A stretch of DNA of 64,000 bases from Cerioporus squamosus (GCA_022592435.1 JABYQS010000005.1:372001-436000), one strand, 5' to 3'; positions 34,960 through 47,256 are shown, numbered from the stretch's first letter. Made by a program: numbers and translations. The notes: generated from the sequence alone by a model not told the origin.

Positions 34960-36000
34960 AGCGGTTGAAAATCCGAGCGGCGCTCGGCAGGTACTGTCGT
35001 GTAGGTTATACAGCAGGCCGCGCTCGAGGCTTTCAACAGCTCGCGCTGGCGTAGTCGAAGAAGTATAGAGGAAGACAAAATGTAGCATTCGCACCATCAA
35101 TGTTGTATACCACTTTTGTCGCTAATCAGCCTAAACCTCTGCATCCGAGTCTTTGGGAGAATCATACGGAGTGACGTCATTGGCTTCCGCCGGTGATGTG
35201 GGCGCTTCCTCCCAGGTTCGACAACTCACTACTTTACCAGCTGCTACCATGTCTCTCGCCCAGAAACTGCAAGGAAAGGTCTCGCAGAACTCGCAAAGCG
35301 AGGCATCATCACAACCTCCGGAGAAGGTCTTGAAAGACTTCATCGCGGTGCGTCGCCGCGACTCCCGGTCACAGTCGACCTCAGCGAGAAGCTCACGCCC
35401 TTCGGGTGCAATTGCAGGAGGATCCAAACTCGACGTACACGCTGGACAGTGAGCGGGATGCACCACAGTCCGAGCTGTGCAGGGAAGGAAAGGAGAAGGG
35501 CAGGAAGTGCATCATGGTCCGTCCCCGTTCATTGCGTTCATGCCACGTTCCGTCCTGCGGCAGACGGCTGACCCCGAGCTCTCCGCACTCTTCTGTCCGC
35601 AGATGCAGATGCATTCGACACGGCTCTTCCAAGCGATGCAGGTGCGTTCTATGTTCGCGCTGTGTGACATGCACCCGTTGAGATTGCCCCGGGGGACAGG
35701 ACCAAGGATTCTTCTGCGCGCTGCCTATGGACCCGAAAGGGACGCACATTGAGTGCAGGCGGCTGCCCAAGACGTGATTCACTCTCACATCCCCGAGTCT
35801 GGAGGCGCAATTACAATCTATCGGATATGGACTCCCCCGCATGCGAGCAGCAAATATCTGTATGTAACATTATAATCGTGATGCACCACATCGTCCCGTA
35901 TCATAAGCGGACAGCGAGAACGTAACGACAGCGGTGTGCTGGGGACAAGTCGCAAAAGAGTAGCATCGCACAGGCTCAGCGGGCCAGGAACAATAAATGC
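34960..36000. other. Intergenic 1.0 kb with a possible small gene remnant
   Basis: Downstream of PDX1 and downstream of the RS-rich gene, so 3' UTRs lie at both ends. The centre (35.25-35.68 kb) is described separately. Confidence 0.45.
35249..35680 (+). pseudogene. Possible small broken gene, family unknown
   Basis: From an ATG at 35249 (MSLAQKLQGKVSQN, KVLKDFIA) protein-like text continues in stepwise changed frames: PVTVDLSEKLTPFG, then VQLQEDPNSTYTLDSERDAP, then HHGPSPFIAFMPRSVLRQ and PELSALFCPQMQMHSTRLFQ. Each step is a shift equal to one missing base; none coincides with a usable intron. I cannot identify the product. Decayed gene, assembly damage, or chance reading are all open. Confidence 0.3.
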
Positions 36001-38160
36001 TCACGCCTCGTGAATGAAGTCTATCCCTGCCGTCCCCTCCTTCGCCTTCTCTAACAGGGGGCCCGTGAACTTGCGCCGCTCCCTCGCCAACTGCAGCTCG
36101 CAATCCGCGACGAAGAGGTCGTACATCGCCTTCCGCGTCTCCTTCGCGATCGCGACGTACTCGTGTTCCACGTGCATTCGGTGCGAACGTAGTCGCGCAA
36201 TCTGCGCAGCATGTCAGACAACGCAAGAAAAAGGCATACATGATGTTCTGGGACATACCTCGGCCTCGATACCGGCTGTGGTGTTGTGCGTTTTTGGCTG
36301 GTACGGGGGGATGACGGGCTGGAAGCCTGCAGGCTCCGGAGCTGCAGCTGGTGCAGGAGCCTCGACTGGCCTAACACCTCCGTGCGCGTTGCTTCGACGG
36401 TTCCAATCGGGCCTAGGCGGTAGGTTGGGTCCGCCATAAGGGCCCTGTGCGGGGCTTCTGTTCGACGGCGTTGGTACATGATGCCGCGGCCCAGTAGGGG
36501 GCGAACGGGAACGGCGCCGCAGCTGTATAGGTCTTCGCTCAGGCTCTACATCCGGTTTGGGGGGCAAGGAAGGAACCACGGGGGTTGTCCTGGCTGGGGA
36601 CGAGACGGGCACTGTCGACGCAGGTCGCTGTGGTGACACGGATACAGCTGCGACGTTGGGGGCAGGCGCGGGGGCAGGGGTAGGTACGGGACTTGACGTA
36701 CGTATAGAGGGAGACACGGAGTCGGTTTTGTATAGGGGCGAGGCCGCACGTTCAGCGGATGGCGGCTCATCCATAGGGATATCACCATCGGCATCGGTCT
36801 GAGGCTGAGGCTGAGGCTGCTGTGGAAGGGCACGAATTCGGGGGCCAGTAGGCGGAGGTGGAGGCGGAGGCCGTGTCGGCGACCTGAGCGGTGGCAAGAC
36901 ATGTCTCTTAGGCGGAGGGGTGTGGGTGGGAGAGCGACTGCGAGAGCGGCTTGCAGGGGAGGGTGTACGTCGCCTTGCCGGTCTGGGAGGAGTTCTTGGA
37001 GGAGGAGACCTCTTTCGTGGCGGAGACACCGGCGAATAGGAGCGACGTCGCGGCGAGCGTCGATCACGCCCTCTGTAGTCGGACGGGCCTGCACGACTCC
37101 CTCTGCTCGGATCACGTCGCACGGTCCGTGGAGGCGGACTGCGACTACGGCGAGCTAGAGGCTTCCTGTAGTCGCTGTCCCGAGGTGAAGGGTCTCGGCG
37201 AGGTCGTACAGAGTTTCGCGAAACCGAGATCGAGTGGTTGCCCAATCTGACCTCGCCCACAGAAGATCGCGACCTCGACCGTGACCGTGCACGGATAGGA
37301 CGCGACCTCTCGACTCTGTACGGGGAAGCAGCGCGACTCGCACCAGTCTTCGGGGTTGGAGGAGCACGATGCCTCGACGGTGAGGGTGTACGTGCCCGGC
37401 TAGGCGGGTGCGACGACTGTTCTGCTGCTTCAAGAGTCTGTTAATTAGCGCATACAAGGTCGAGCAGCGATGGCTTACCCATCCTGCGCGGAGGCGACCG
37501 CGATATACGCGGAACCCACTTTCGCTCGGGCTCGACCTCACGCACCCTGTCCCGTCCAAACCGCCTGTCGGCCCATGCCAGCCTGTCCCTCTCCTCGCGC
37601 AGGCGCGCCCATTCCCTCTCCCTGTCCAGATCGCGATGTCCCCACTCTGGTCTCCGCTCTCTATCTTCCTCCCTTGGCCGCGCTGTCTCTCTTCTCTCCC
37701 CTCGCTCTCCATCATGACTCCTGCGCTCGCCCTCCTCCCACACCCGATCTCTGTCCCGCTCTCTGTCCCTCTCCCTGTCTCTGTCTCTCTCCCTGTCCCG
37801 TGGCCAATCATCCCTAGGCCTTACCCTGTAGTCTTCGCGTCTGTCCCAGTCCCCCATATACCGATCATCCTCGCGATAGTCATAATGCCCTGCAACGTAC
37901 ATATCTGGGGGCAGCGGGCGCGACCGGTATGGGTCGACCGGCGGTCTTGCGGGCACGTACGAGTCCATAGGTGGCGGGGCCCTCGATCTGGGTGGCGAAC
38001 GCGGCGGGTAGGCATGTCTGTCTCGTGGAGGGTGCCGTTCTGGGATCGGAGGGTACGGGGGAGGTGGTGGCAGAGGAGGACCGCGAGAATAGTGCCGTGG
38101 GTCGGCAGGGTAGCGTGCAGGGTACCCGTCGAAGTCAGGTTTCGGTGGCAGGTGCGACAT
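36001..38160 (-). CDS. RS- and proline-rich nuclear-type protein
   Basis: Three exons. Exon 1 (from 38158-38160) begins MSHLPPKPDFDGYP and runs into Pro/Tyr-rich sequence and a block of alternating Arg-Asp/Glu (RDRERDRDRERDRERDRD). Exon 2 is dominated by RS and SP repeats (RSRSRSRSS, RRSRSPPPRTVRRD, ASRSRSRSPTHTPPPKRH). The final exon carries a non-repetitive helical tail, LRSHRMHVEHEYVAIAKE to GTAGIDFIHEA, which is probably the conserved part. RS domains of this kind mark splicing factors and nuclear-speckle proteins, so a role in pre-mRNA processing is plausible but unproven. It shares a 213-nt divergent promoter with the cyclin-L-like gene. The strand opposite is open for 371 codons, a by-product of the repeats. 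Confidence 0.72.
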
Positions 38161-38373
38161 CGCTGTTGCTGTAGTCAGACAAGGCAAGGCCTACAACAAC
38201 AAGCTGGCAGCTGCAGAGGGACGCGACAGGCGTGGTGGCGGAGTGTGGCAAGGATCCAACTTGGAGCAGAGTCGCGCTGTTGTGCTGTGTTTACGCGCCT
38301 TTCGTGCTTTGGACCGCCATCTCCGCATCCCGCCTGCTATCCTCCTTGTATCCCTAGCTTCCTCGACGACCGC

Positions 38374-39480
38374 ATGTCGACTGCACTGTATCCATTGGCA
38401 TCTCTTGCACAGATAGAGAGGACACCATCTCGCCAAGACGGCATCCCCGAAGACCTCGAGCTCGACCTCCGCGCGTACGGCTGTAAGCTCATCCACGAAG
38501 CAGGCGTGCTTCTGCGACAGTGAGTCCTCCTCTAAGTCGGCCAGCTCTGTTCTTGACGATTGCAAGGACAGAAAGCAAGTGGCCGTTGCCACAGCGCAGA
38601 TCCTCTTCCAGAGGTTCTGGTATGTGACCTCCATGAAGCAGTTCGGCATCGGCGTGCGTGTTTTGTGCCCAACCCCCCGTCGACGCATTGCTGAGTCTTC
38701 CTACCCTCAGGACGTGGGCATGGGTGCGCTGTATCTAGCCTCCAAGCTGGAGGAGTGCCCCATCCGTATGCGCGACCTCATCAACGTCTACGACCTCCTC
38801 CTCCAGCGCGCCGCCCACAAACTCAAGCACCCCACCTCGCCCTCCGCCTCCGCCTCAGCCACTCGAACACCCGACTTCAAATACGTGCCCATGTCCTACT
38901 TCGGCAACACCTTCTACGACCTCAAGGACGCACTCGTCGTCGCCGAGATGCAGATCCTCAAGCGCCTCGGCTTCAACGTGCACGTCGTGCTCCCCTACGG
39001 CACGCTCGTCAACTACCTCCGCCTCCTCGGCCTCACCGAGCGCGAAGACGTCTCCAGCCGCGCCTGGGGCTACCTCAATGACGCGCGAGTATCTCTTTCG
39101 CTCCGCTCCCAGGACTCTCGTTCACGTTGACGCCCTTTCATTTTTTTCCCTGCTGCTGCTGGCTTCTGCTGCTCGCTCTGCGCTCATACAGGTTGCAAAC
39201 GCCCGTGTACGCACTCTACGCGGTCCCGACGATCGTCAGCGCCGCCATCTTGCTGGCCACGCGACACTTGGGCATCGCCCTCCCGTCTTCCCCAGAAAGC
39301 TGTTGGTGGGAGCTCTTTGACGCAGACTGGGAAGACGTCTGGAGTGTCGCCGGCTACATCATGAGACTGTACCGCGAACGCAGCCCTCAGGATCAAGCTC
39401 GCGTCCTGGGTTTGGTGTCCAAGAAGGCCGTGCGTGCATGGCTGGAAGACCACCAACCTGATATTGCTCCCGGTAGTTAG
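38374..39480 (+). CDS. Cyclin-L-like cyclin
   Basis: Two cyclin boxes are visible. Box 1: LIHEAGVLLRQKQVAVATAQ, RFWYVTSMKQFG, GALYLASKLEECP, and LKRLGFNVHVVLPYG. Box 2: LRLLGLTEREDVSSRAWGYL, YALYAVPTIVSAAILLATRH. The LASKLEE motif and long insert after IRMRDLINVYD fit the cyclin L/transcriptional cyclin group, whose members partner CDK11-type kinases in transcription and splicing. It ends QPDIAPGS without the long RS tail of animal cyclin L. The last intron (39085-39191) starts with GC: AATGACGC|gcgagt, needed to read NDALQTPVY. No GT donor restores the frame. Confidence 0.86.
39085..39191 (+). other. GC-AG intron in the cyclin gene
   Basis: A 107-nt intron with donor gcgagt and acceptor catacag. 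The nearby gtatct donor leaves the downstream exon out of frame. Confidence 0.75.
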
Positions 39481-39856
39481 CAGCGATGTCATTGCTATCG
39501 ATTTGACATTGCCCGACTCGCAATCGCATCCTTACATACCTCTGACACGCCCCGAATGATAGAGAAAACACCACAGCATGATCATTACCCCCTACTCCTA
39601 GTGGTGTATCGTAACAGGTACAACGAACTGTACCTGGGAGAAGTCGAGGGATAGGGTACCACCACTCCAGGACAGCCGTCAGAACAACTGGAAAAGAGAC
39701 GAACGAGACCAGTCCAACAACAAGGCTGTAAGCATAGATTACGACGAACGAGAACCGATTCCTGTATCATTATCCTCCCTGCTGCAGCCTGCTTGACAGT
39801 CCCCTTGCTGTCAGAGTGCAAACAGTAGCATGACACGGTGCGAGCGAACGAGTAGT
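39481..39856. other. Convergent 3' region, cyclin / Ypt1
   Basis: 3' ends of both neighbours; no gene seen. Confidence 0.5.
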
Positions 39857-41053
39857 TTAGCAGCATCCGCCGCCTTGCTGCTGCTGCACGGTCTGGCCTG
39901 GTGTGATCGTTGATGACTTGCCGGTGCCAGCTGCGGTCGTCGTAGAGCCCATGCTACATGGTCCGAGTCATCAACATGAAGCGACACATTCGCGGACGGT
40001 CTAGGCCGACGTACCGGTCCTTGATCTGCTTGGCCATCGTCAAGAATGCCTGCTCGACGTTCGTCGCGTTCTTCGCCGACGTCTCAAGGAAGGGAATACC
40101 GAGCTGGTCCGCGAATTCCTGTACAGAACATCCGTTAAACATCTTAGGGTTCCACAGATATGCACGCGCTTACGTACCTTGGCGACGCTGTACTCCACAA
40201 CCTTCTTGCTCGTCAGGTCGGACTTGTTGCCCACAAGCAGCTTGTTGACACCCTCCGACGCGTATCGGTCGATCTCCTGCAGCCATTGCTTGACGTTCGT
40301 GAAAGTGTCTATTGATTACGCGTCATAAGTACGCGTTGCCACATCGGAGCCTTGGGCACCCACCGTTATCGGTGACGTCGTAGACGACGATGATACCGTG
40401 CGCGCCGCGGTAGTATGAGGAGGTGATGGTGCGGAAACGTTCTTGACCTGAGGACAATGAGATGTGCTCCGGAGGTCGGCAAAGACAGAAAGGGAAACTC
40501 ACCTGCGGTATCCCACTGCAGCCATAGGAGGTGGTCCATCCGTCAGTCCCGCTCATATCACACTCAGACGAAACAATTCCGGCCGGGACAGGCTCCAACG
40601 CTGGATAGTAAGGTGGGAGATAACGCCGTGTTTACCCGCCCAGCGCACGACCAACAGCGCCCTTGTGCTGGCAAAATCAAAGCAGCGCCACCCCACGCAG
40701 CGGCAGACTCGACGAAATGCCAGTGTACGCAGCGGAGCCCCTCCCAAACCCAACTAGGACAGCTAGGATAAGGTGACTCACAATCTGGAGCTTCACGGTC
40801 TTGCCCTCGAGCTCAATGGTCCTGATCTTGAAGTCGACGCCAATAGTGGAGATGTAGCTCTCGGTGTAGGTATCATCGGCGAAACGGAGCAGCAAGCACG
40901 ACTGGAAGCATGAAGTATCGAGCGTCGTAAGCAAACAAGACCTGAACTGTCCGCAGCAGGAGGCCCCGCGCTCAGCTTGGGACTCACCTTGCCGACACCG
41001 GAGTCTCCGATGAGGAGGAGCTTGAAGAGGTAGTCGTACTCGCTGGTATGCAT
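39857..41053 (-). CDS. YPT1: Rab GTPase Ypt1/Rab1
   Basis: Small GTPase of ER-to-Golgi and early secretory traffic. All motifs are present: P-loop [17 protein letters not shown], effector loop [49 protein letters not shown] and [18 protein letters not shown]. The C-terminus QQQGGGCC is the double-Cys geranylgeranylation signal. [16 protein letters not shown] at the N-terminus is nearly diagnostic for Ypt1/Rab1 rather than Sec4/Rab8. Several introns, one splitting the P-loop region after GVGK. Certain. Confidence 0.95.
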
Positions 41054-41653
41054 GGTGATCGTGGAGGTCTTGAGGTCGGCGCGGGCTTGCGGGGCGGTCT
41101 AGCGAGAGGTCGTGGAGGGAGGAGGTGAGGAGTGCGGGCAGGCGGTGGTTGTGACGCGTGTCGCTGTGTTTGGCAGGCGCATGCCCGGCAAACGCCCTTT
41201 GCGCTCTCCCACCGCCGCCCGCACAGCCGTCGCCCTGCGCCGGCCCTGCCCCCGAACTCGACTGCTTGAGCTTCTTCACCGCGGCCGCTTTGTATGAACC
41301 TGCGTCGATCTGCGTGATGTGCACGCTGCGACGGCAGATGGCCGTGGATGTCCGTTTTTCGACAAGGCGCCGCGTCGTATACTTACCGTGGTTTCAATGA
41401 CCGTCAACTCAGGCTTAAAGCCGTACCCTGGGGCCTGCGCATCGTGCTTTCCTGCTCTGCGTCTGTCCCTTCCCGACAGCACAAGCCTATATTAATGACG
41501 TCGCGCAAGGGATTAGATTACAGGTGTACCGGTCTTAATTGGCATCGCAGCCGCCGAAGGAAGACGGTCATGTCAGCCGCATGGGAGGTTCGCTAACGCT
41601 GAGAAGCTGCAGCGTTTCCTACAGCGTCGCCCCCACCCGTTCTCGACGAGATC
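41054..41653. other. Divergent promoter region, Ypt1 / aspartic protease
   Basis: Holds the Ypt1 promoter and either the promoter or the missing first exon of the protease. No signal-peptide exon could be picked out. Confidence 0.4.
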
Positions 41654-43520
41654 ATGGTCAGCTTCAGCCGTGTCCAATCGGGTACTCGCCTGGCTTCAAG
41701 TGCGAAGACGGACACTGGAAACGGACGAATCCCCGTGCGTAGGGTTCGCCGCTCTCAACTGGCTAAATCCCGGACTTCGCTCGCCCAGACCGACCTGTCT
41801 GTTGCAGACAGCCAAGAGTTGTGAGTCATTTGTCGCCTATTACGCGCAAGTGTCAACTTACTGAATTGGCGGCATGTGCATCCATGCAGTGCGTACCTCA
41901 TCCAAATCAAGTATGTTCATTCCCCCCGCGCTTCACGCGACGGAACTTCGTTGCTGACTCTCGTACGCGAAAAGTATCGGTGGGCAGGACTTCATGGTCC
42001 TTCTGGACACGGGCTCGTCTGATCTGGTGCGTTTCACCTGCTGGAAAATGCCAAGTGACATGTTTGGAACTGACATTGCGGGCGTTGGCGGCTGATCCAC
42101 ACGCACGCAGTGGGTCGTCTCGTCTGATTGCACCACAGTGGACTGTTCTGGTGTCCCGAAATATGCCAAGTCGCCTTCCCTATCGCTGACGGATGTGCCC
42201 TTCCATCTCTCTTACCTTATGGGCAACGTGACCGGAGTCGTTGGATCCGAGACCGTGACCGTTGGTGAATTCCAAGTGTCATCCCAAATATTCGGTTAGT
42301 TTCATATATGCATTATGGGAAGCTGGGAAGACCTCTAACCAACCTCGTAGCGATGGCCAATGCTACCGGCGGCTTGGGACTCGCGGGCACTGGAGACAGC
42401 GGCATCCTGGGGCTCGCATTCCCCGCGGAGGCATCTATCGCCGACACCGTCGGGCGCACACTACTAGAGAATCTCCTCTCCGCCTTCAACGACACTTCGC
42501 AGCGGTTCTTCGCCTTCAAGCTCGGCAGAGACGAGGACGACTCCTCGTTCACCGTGGGCGAGCTCGATCCCTCCTACGCGAACTCGACGGACGATCTGAC
42601 GCACACTCCCGTGTACGCGCCTCATGGCTCCCTGTACGACTACTGGAAGCTCCCAATTCATTCACTGACGATCAACGGCACTTCATTTGAGCTGTCCCAG
42701 TCGCGCGTGAAAGGTGCACCCGCTCCGATCGCAGTTCTTGACACGGGCACCACGCTTGCCCTCGGGCCTACCCAGGACGTCGCGCGTTTCTGGGAATCCG
42801 TCGGCGGTGCGAGGCAGACAGATAGGGGATGGGAAGTCCCTTGCAACCGCGCCGTCGTTGTTGGGATGGTTCTTGGTCAAGGGAACAGCCAGAAGGAGTA
42901 CGTGCTCGACCCGGCCGACATCAGCTGGAAAGAAGGTTCTGTCGACGAGAACTGGTGTTTGGGCGGGGTACAGGGCAATGACGGGGTACGGCTACACTTT
43001 CTTCCTCAAACATCTTTTTCATTTACACGGCATAAGGCTTCGCGCCGGTGTCTTCGCGGATTGTTGAAGGCCGAGACGTCAGACCGCTTATGTCCTTCCC
43101 CCTCTCCAGGTCTTTGCGGCAGATTGGCTTCTGGGGGATACGTTCTTGCGGGTAGGTAGCGCGCAGCGCGTCCTGTTCCCGCTCCCGTTGCGAAGCTTCG
43201 AAGACAGCCGCTGACGATCGGATTGCTCCCCATAGAACGTGTATGTGACGCATCATGCCGCGACAGACAGCAAGCCTCCCGCCATCGGTCTTCGCGGACT
43301 TACCGACTCCTCAGCCGCCCTCGCGGCCTTCCTGAAGGACCGGGGCGCGGACACCTCACCGCCCGCCAACGTCAGCTCACATGTGTCTCAAAGCAGCACC
43401 CTCACTGGCGGCGACATTTGTGGAATCGCTACCGCAGGTGGCTTCGTAGCGGGCGTGGTTCTGGTGGTCTTGCTCTTCACGGTCATGAGACTCTGTAGGA
43501 GACGACGACGACCGTATTAG
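41654..43520 (+). CDS. Pepsin-type (A1) aspartic protease with C-terminal membrane anchor
   Basis: Both catalytic Asp motifs are present: FMVLLDTGSSDLWVVSSDC and PIAVLDTGTTLALGP. Other A1 landmarks are GDSGILGLAFP, SFTVGELDPSYANSTDD and NWCLGGVQGNDG followed by ADWLLGDTFLR. After the protease domain comes a Ser/Thr-rich stalk and a membrane helix (GIATAGGFVAGVVLVVLLFT) with a basic tail (MRLCRRRRRPY), so the enzyme should be tethered to the plasma membrane or wall face. Splicing EF|AYLIQI|NIGG restores the N-lobe. The ATG at 41654 gives a propeptide-like start (MVSFSRVQSG) but no signal peptide; a further upstream exon is likely. Function and fold are sure; the 5' end is not. Confidence 0.85.
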
Positions 43521-44226
43521 TACTGTGCTGTCTTTCATCTTCTATGTATGGTGGATATTTTGACGACGGGATCGGACGTATGGAGGATAAATTTGTACCG
43601 CGGTATACGGATTGTCTTAGTCCCTCCGGAGGGATCACCTCCGGTTACACACCGGGTTCTACGCATACCCACTCAGCCCTTAACTCGTTGGATGCAACCA
43701 CTGAGACGGGCCTCATGATGCTCCGTTGTACCTACTGGCAGTACCAGTACTTCCAACAGCAGAATTGTCGCAGCTTAGTGCGCCGCCATTCGCCTCAGAA
43801 CAAGACGCTGCGCCCTTTTGCCCGCTACTACACCACTCCTATGTCTTCGCTGGACACTTTCGGCGGTGAAGTGACAGTTCCAAAATTCGCGGGTCGGTGC
43901 ACCGTGGGTGGAAGCATCGCTCTGTCATTGCCATATGCACGCTGTTCCTTTCGGGGGTTATTCTTCCGCGCAGAAGACACTCTGTGGAGACTATTCCACC
44001 TCCGAGAAGCTTACCAGGCGATCTCTCTGTGAACCTCCGAGTCCGTATCGCTGCAAACCTCCGTGCCAGGACGCCGAGGATCATGACGGAAGAGAGAATA
44101 GTTTTACAGAAGAATACAAGGGAGGGCATGATGTGATGGTATCCAGTACAAGTACAAGCGACAGCATAGATCAGGCTTGGACCTGAAGCTCCTAGGCACA
44201 CAGCTGCCACACGGAGCGGGACAAAT
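43521..44226. other. Convergent 3' region, protease / zinc-ribbon protein
   Basis: About 0.7 kb. A plus-strand frame of 162 codons starts at 43544 but has no family-like sequence; I treat it as chance. Confidence 0.45.
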
Positions 44227-44869
44227 TCAGTTCGACTTCACGTTGTAACCCTGGTACTGGGGCTGGTACCCATGTTCCGCTGCGTTCGGCGGCGGACTCA
44301 TCTGCTGGTACGGAGTCGGAGGCTGCCATTGGCCTTGGGCTGCATGATGCCATGCATTGCCTGGAAGAGCTGGCTCCCATCTGTGTACGGCGTTCACGAT
44401 CCCCCGAGAGCGTCAGCTCGGGCTCAACGGCCAGAAGGAACAAGGAAGAAAACTCACCCCTGCTGCATCGGAACGCTCCACTGACAGACGGTGCAGACCC
44501 AGAGATGCTCCTTGCGCATCGGGATGAGGGGCACAAAGCACAGCTCGAACCACATGCGAGACTTGACGCGGATGGTGGACACTGTTGCCGTGAAAGACTA
44601 GAGTCAGCCTGCCGTATGTTCGTGGTCCGATGGCAGCGGGGGCTAGAACGCACCGTTGTGGCACCTGGGACAGATCCTCGGGGTTTGATCACCCTCCGGC
44701 TTCATGCGAGTGGGGCATCCGACTGGAGAGTTGGACTGAGTTATGACCGCAGCAGGCTAATCGCAGGCAACAGGTACGCACAAACGATAGGCAGAAAGAC
44801 TGATCATCAGATGGCGATTGATCAGCACATAGGACTCCTTGCTCATGTAGACGAGGACTCACAGAACAT
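44227..44869 (-). CDS. Small zinc-ribbon protein (zinc-ribbon_15 type)
   Basis: Four short exons. A tiny first exon (ATG TTC T) joins to give MFFGCPTRMKPEGDQTPRIC, followed by PRCHN, TVSTIRVKSRMWFELCFVPL, IPMRKEHLWVCTVCQWSVP and a Pro/Gln/Tyr-rich tail ending QGYNVKSN. Two zinc-binding halves (CPRC and CTVC) are separated by a beta-rich stretch, as in the fungal zinc-ribbon-15 proteins. Its molecular role is not known to me. The start at 44867-44869 was chosen because it is the only Met that splices to the conserved FFGCP start. Confidence 0.82.
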
Positions 44870-46418
44870 GGTGATGGTGGTATGAGAAGGACTGCGTCGG
44901 GGCCATTGTGGAGAAGGCCGTGCTTGAGAGCTTCGGGAACTAGATTTGGCTCGGCCGCTGCGGACGCGGCGGAACCATTTGGGCGCTAAATGGCTGACGT
45001 AATGATTCCTCACAGCTAACCTCGGCAACTTTGTACGAACGACGCTTCGCGACGCTTTCAGCTTGTATGGCCGGTGCCCGCGACACGATAGTCCACTTAG
45101 TCCGAACGTCTTCTCAACCAGTGCAGTATACATCTCCAGAAATGCGCCACACGTGTATCAATTGCAGAGCTCAGTAAGCACTGCCGTTTGGAGTTTACGA
45201 ACCACTCTTTCTCCAAGGTACCCACGAACCTAATACATTGGCCGCCAGGTCTCCCTTACTTCCTTGCCGTGGGTCACATGGACGCAGAAGAACCGGTTTG
45301 CAGAGAGACTGTTACCAGGGACAGGTTCCGTGCCAGTGGTTGTACACCGCATCTTCTCGGAGCTAAGTTTTTTCCCCTCCCGTTGCGGCCTCTCAACCTC
45401 ACCGACACCAAGCCCGAAAACGTGTTAGCCGCACCTTTCAACTCTCCGGAGTTCCTGTGCTTGTCTCGCAGGTTATCATGGTACATGACGCTCGCCGAGC
45501 CGTGCAGATCGCAAGAACATCGGCGCTCCGTCGCCAGACGTCTTCCATTGCCTTCCGTTGGACGCAGCAAGGACGCAGAGACAATTCACCGTGCAGCTTG
45601 ATTGAGCGGCTACTCTCAGCCCTGCTGACCGTGCCAGATAACGTTGACAAGCACGCAGTTGCCAGGAGCTCGAGCATACGGCCGCACCCCAACTCCGACG
45701 ACACACACACAACGTGCTCACCGGTCACTCTCGAGCTTCTGACGCTCACGAGTGGCGATCCTATTGGCAGCTTTTACCGTGGCGGCTCATTTGCATGTGT
45801 GCGGCTGGGAATTTGCCCACTCCTTCCGTGCAACTCTCTGCGTCCTCTTCCCCCCGCACAACCCACAATCCTCGTTCTGGCCCTTGTTCTCGTAAAACCA
45901 TCGGATCGTTCTGCCCGATTTCCGAATTTTTACCTTCGAGCCCTGGGCCAATCGCTCTGGACACCGGACGCAGCCCGCAAATCCGTGCCCTGAACCCTCC
46001 TCGACAGCACCTACTCGAACCCTCCCCCAGCGTCGCCCCCCAGACCATATACGGGCCGTTGGTCAATATCAATGACCGCGGCGATGCCGGCATCTGCCCC
46101 TGCGTCTGACGTTGGGACTGCGCCGCCACGGAACGCAGATATATTACGAAGTCGCCATGCCACGGTCTCCGAGCGGCTAGATTAACCAGGGCGCACGATC
46201 GCGGCCTCGGGCGTCGGCAACGCAGCAAAGTGCCGTGGCAATAGGCCAACGCTAACGCGAACGGCCGCCATCTCGATGCCTGCCATCCACTGTCATTACT
46301 TGGATATTGTTTCGCGTCGCTGCCGGCGGCTCGCTTGCCCGGGAGCATCTCCAGCGAGCGCCGCTGGGCCTCGTTCCCATATTCCACAATCTTCCCCCAC
46401 TCTGCCGTTCCCTGTTCT

Positions 46419-46436
46419 CGTTCCCGTTCCCGTTCC
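46419..46436. repeat. (CGTTCC)3 short tandem repeat
   Basis: Three contiguous CGTTCC units, with looser copies just upstream. Too short and of the wrong sequence to be telomeric. Confidence 0.7.
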
Positions 46437-47256
46437 CTGCCTGTCGTCGAAGCTGGGGCCATATTCAGGGCGGCACAACCACGCAGAATCTCCACGCCCT
46501 TGTACTTACTTTCTTCTCAGCCCCAGGCTCCAGCGCCCACCGTGAAGCAGGAAGCGTGCAGCACGCAGCACGCATGGTGATGATGATCCTCGGTGCACCC
46601 AAAGTCAGCGCACGCATGGACGCACGCACGGCGGACGACCGCACAGGGCACTGTTGTCGAGCCCGAGAGACGCCTCCTCCTCCATCGACGTCGACGTGAC
46701 GTCTCTCAATTTACCCGAATCAGGCCTATCAGCATTCCGCGCACCCACAACTGTCCTAGCGAAGGCTACGCAGGCGCTCTTGTGCGGGCCCTCCCGCTAG
46801 CTTCAGGCAGGACCAGCCTGGCGGTGTGGTACCTCCTGCCCCCCACGCCCGAGGCGCCGCAATCTGAATCGCCCTACCCATCACGTACCATGCAATCATC
46901 ACGCACCCGAACCTTCGTGGACGGAAACTGCTAGATACTGCGGCTCGCCGGTGCTTTGCGCATCCGTGGCCCCCCCTTCTCCTCGTCCTCGTGTGCAGAA
47001 TGCGCCGTAGGAACCCACCGGTCGGAGACTCACGAAGGGCCCGGCGCCAGCCCCCCAGAAGAACACACACCAAACAAGGGGTGCATGGAGCCCACTTCGA
47101 GCTTCACCGTGCCTCCCTCGCGATGACAGCCAAGAGAACCCGTTGGGGTTCTCTCTGATTACATTAAATTCCCGGCTTCGCGGCGCGGGCGACAAGAATA
47201 TGCGGTGTGTAGGCGTACAAATTACTACGTACAAGGGCGGGAGGGGGCGACAGAAG

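Noticed and set aside
37408..38523. 371-codon open frame on the plus strand spanning the RS-gene/cyclin promoter
   Set aside because: Mostly the complement of Arg/Asp and Arg/Ser repeats; it runs into the first cyclin exon only because that exon happens to be in frame.
43544..44032. 162-codon plus-strand frame after the protease
   Set aside because: No recognisable fold or signal; begins 24 nt after a stop codon in what should be 3' UTR.
46405..46440. CGTTCC repeats as telomere-like sequence
   Set aside because: Fungal telomere repeats are TTAGGG-type; only three units are present inside a gene-rich region.
45761..46495. 244-codon minus-strand frame
   Set aside because: Low-complexity, no conserved motif, no credible splice or promoter context; likely chance in GC-rich DNA.
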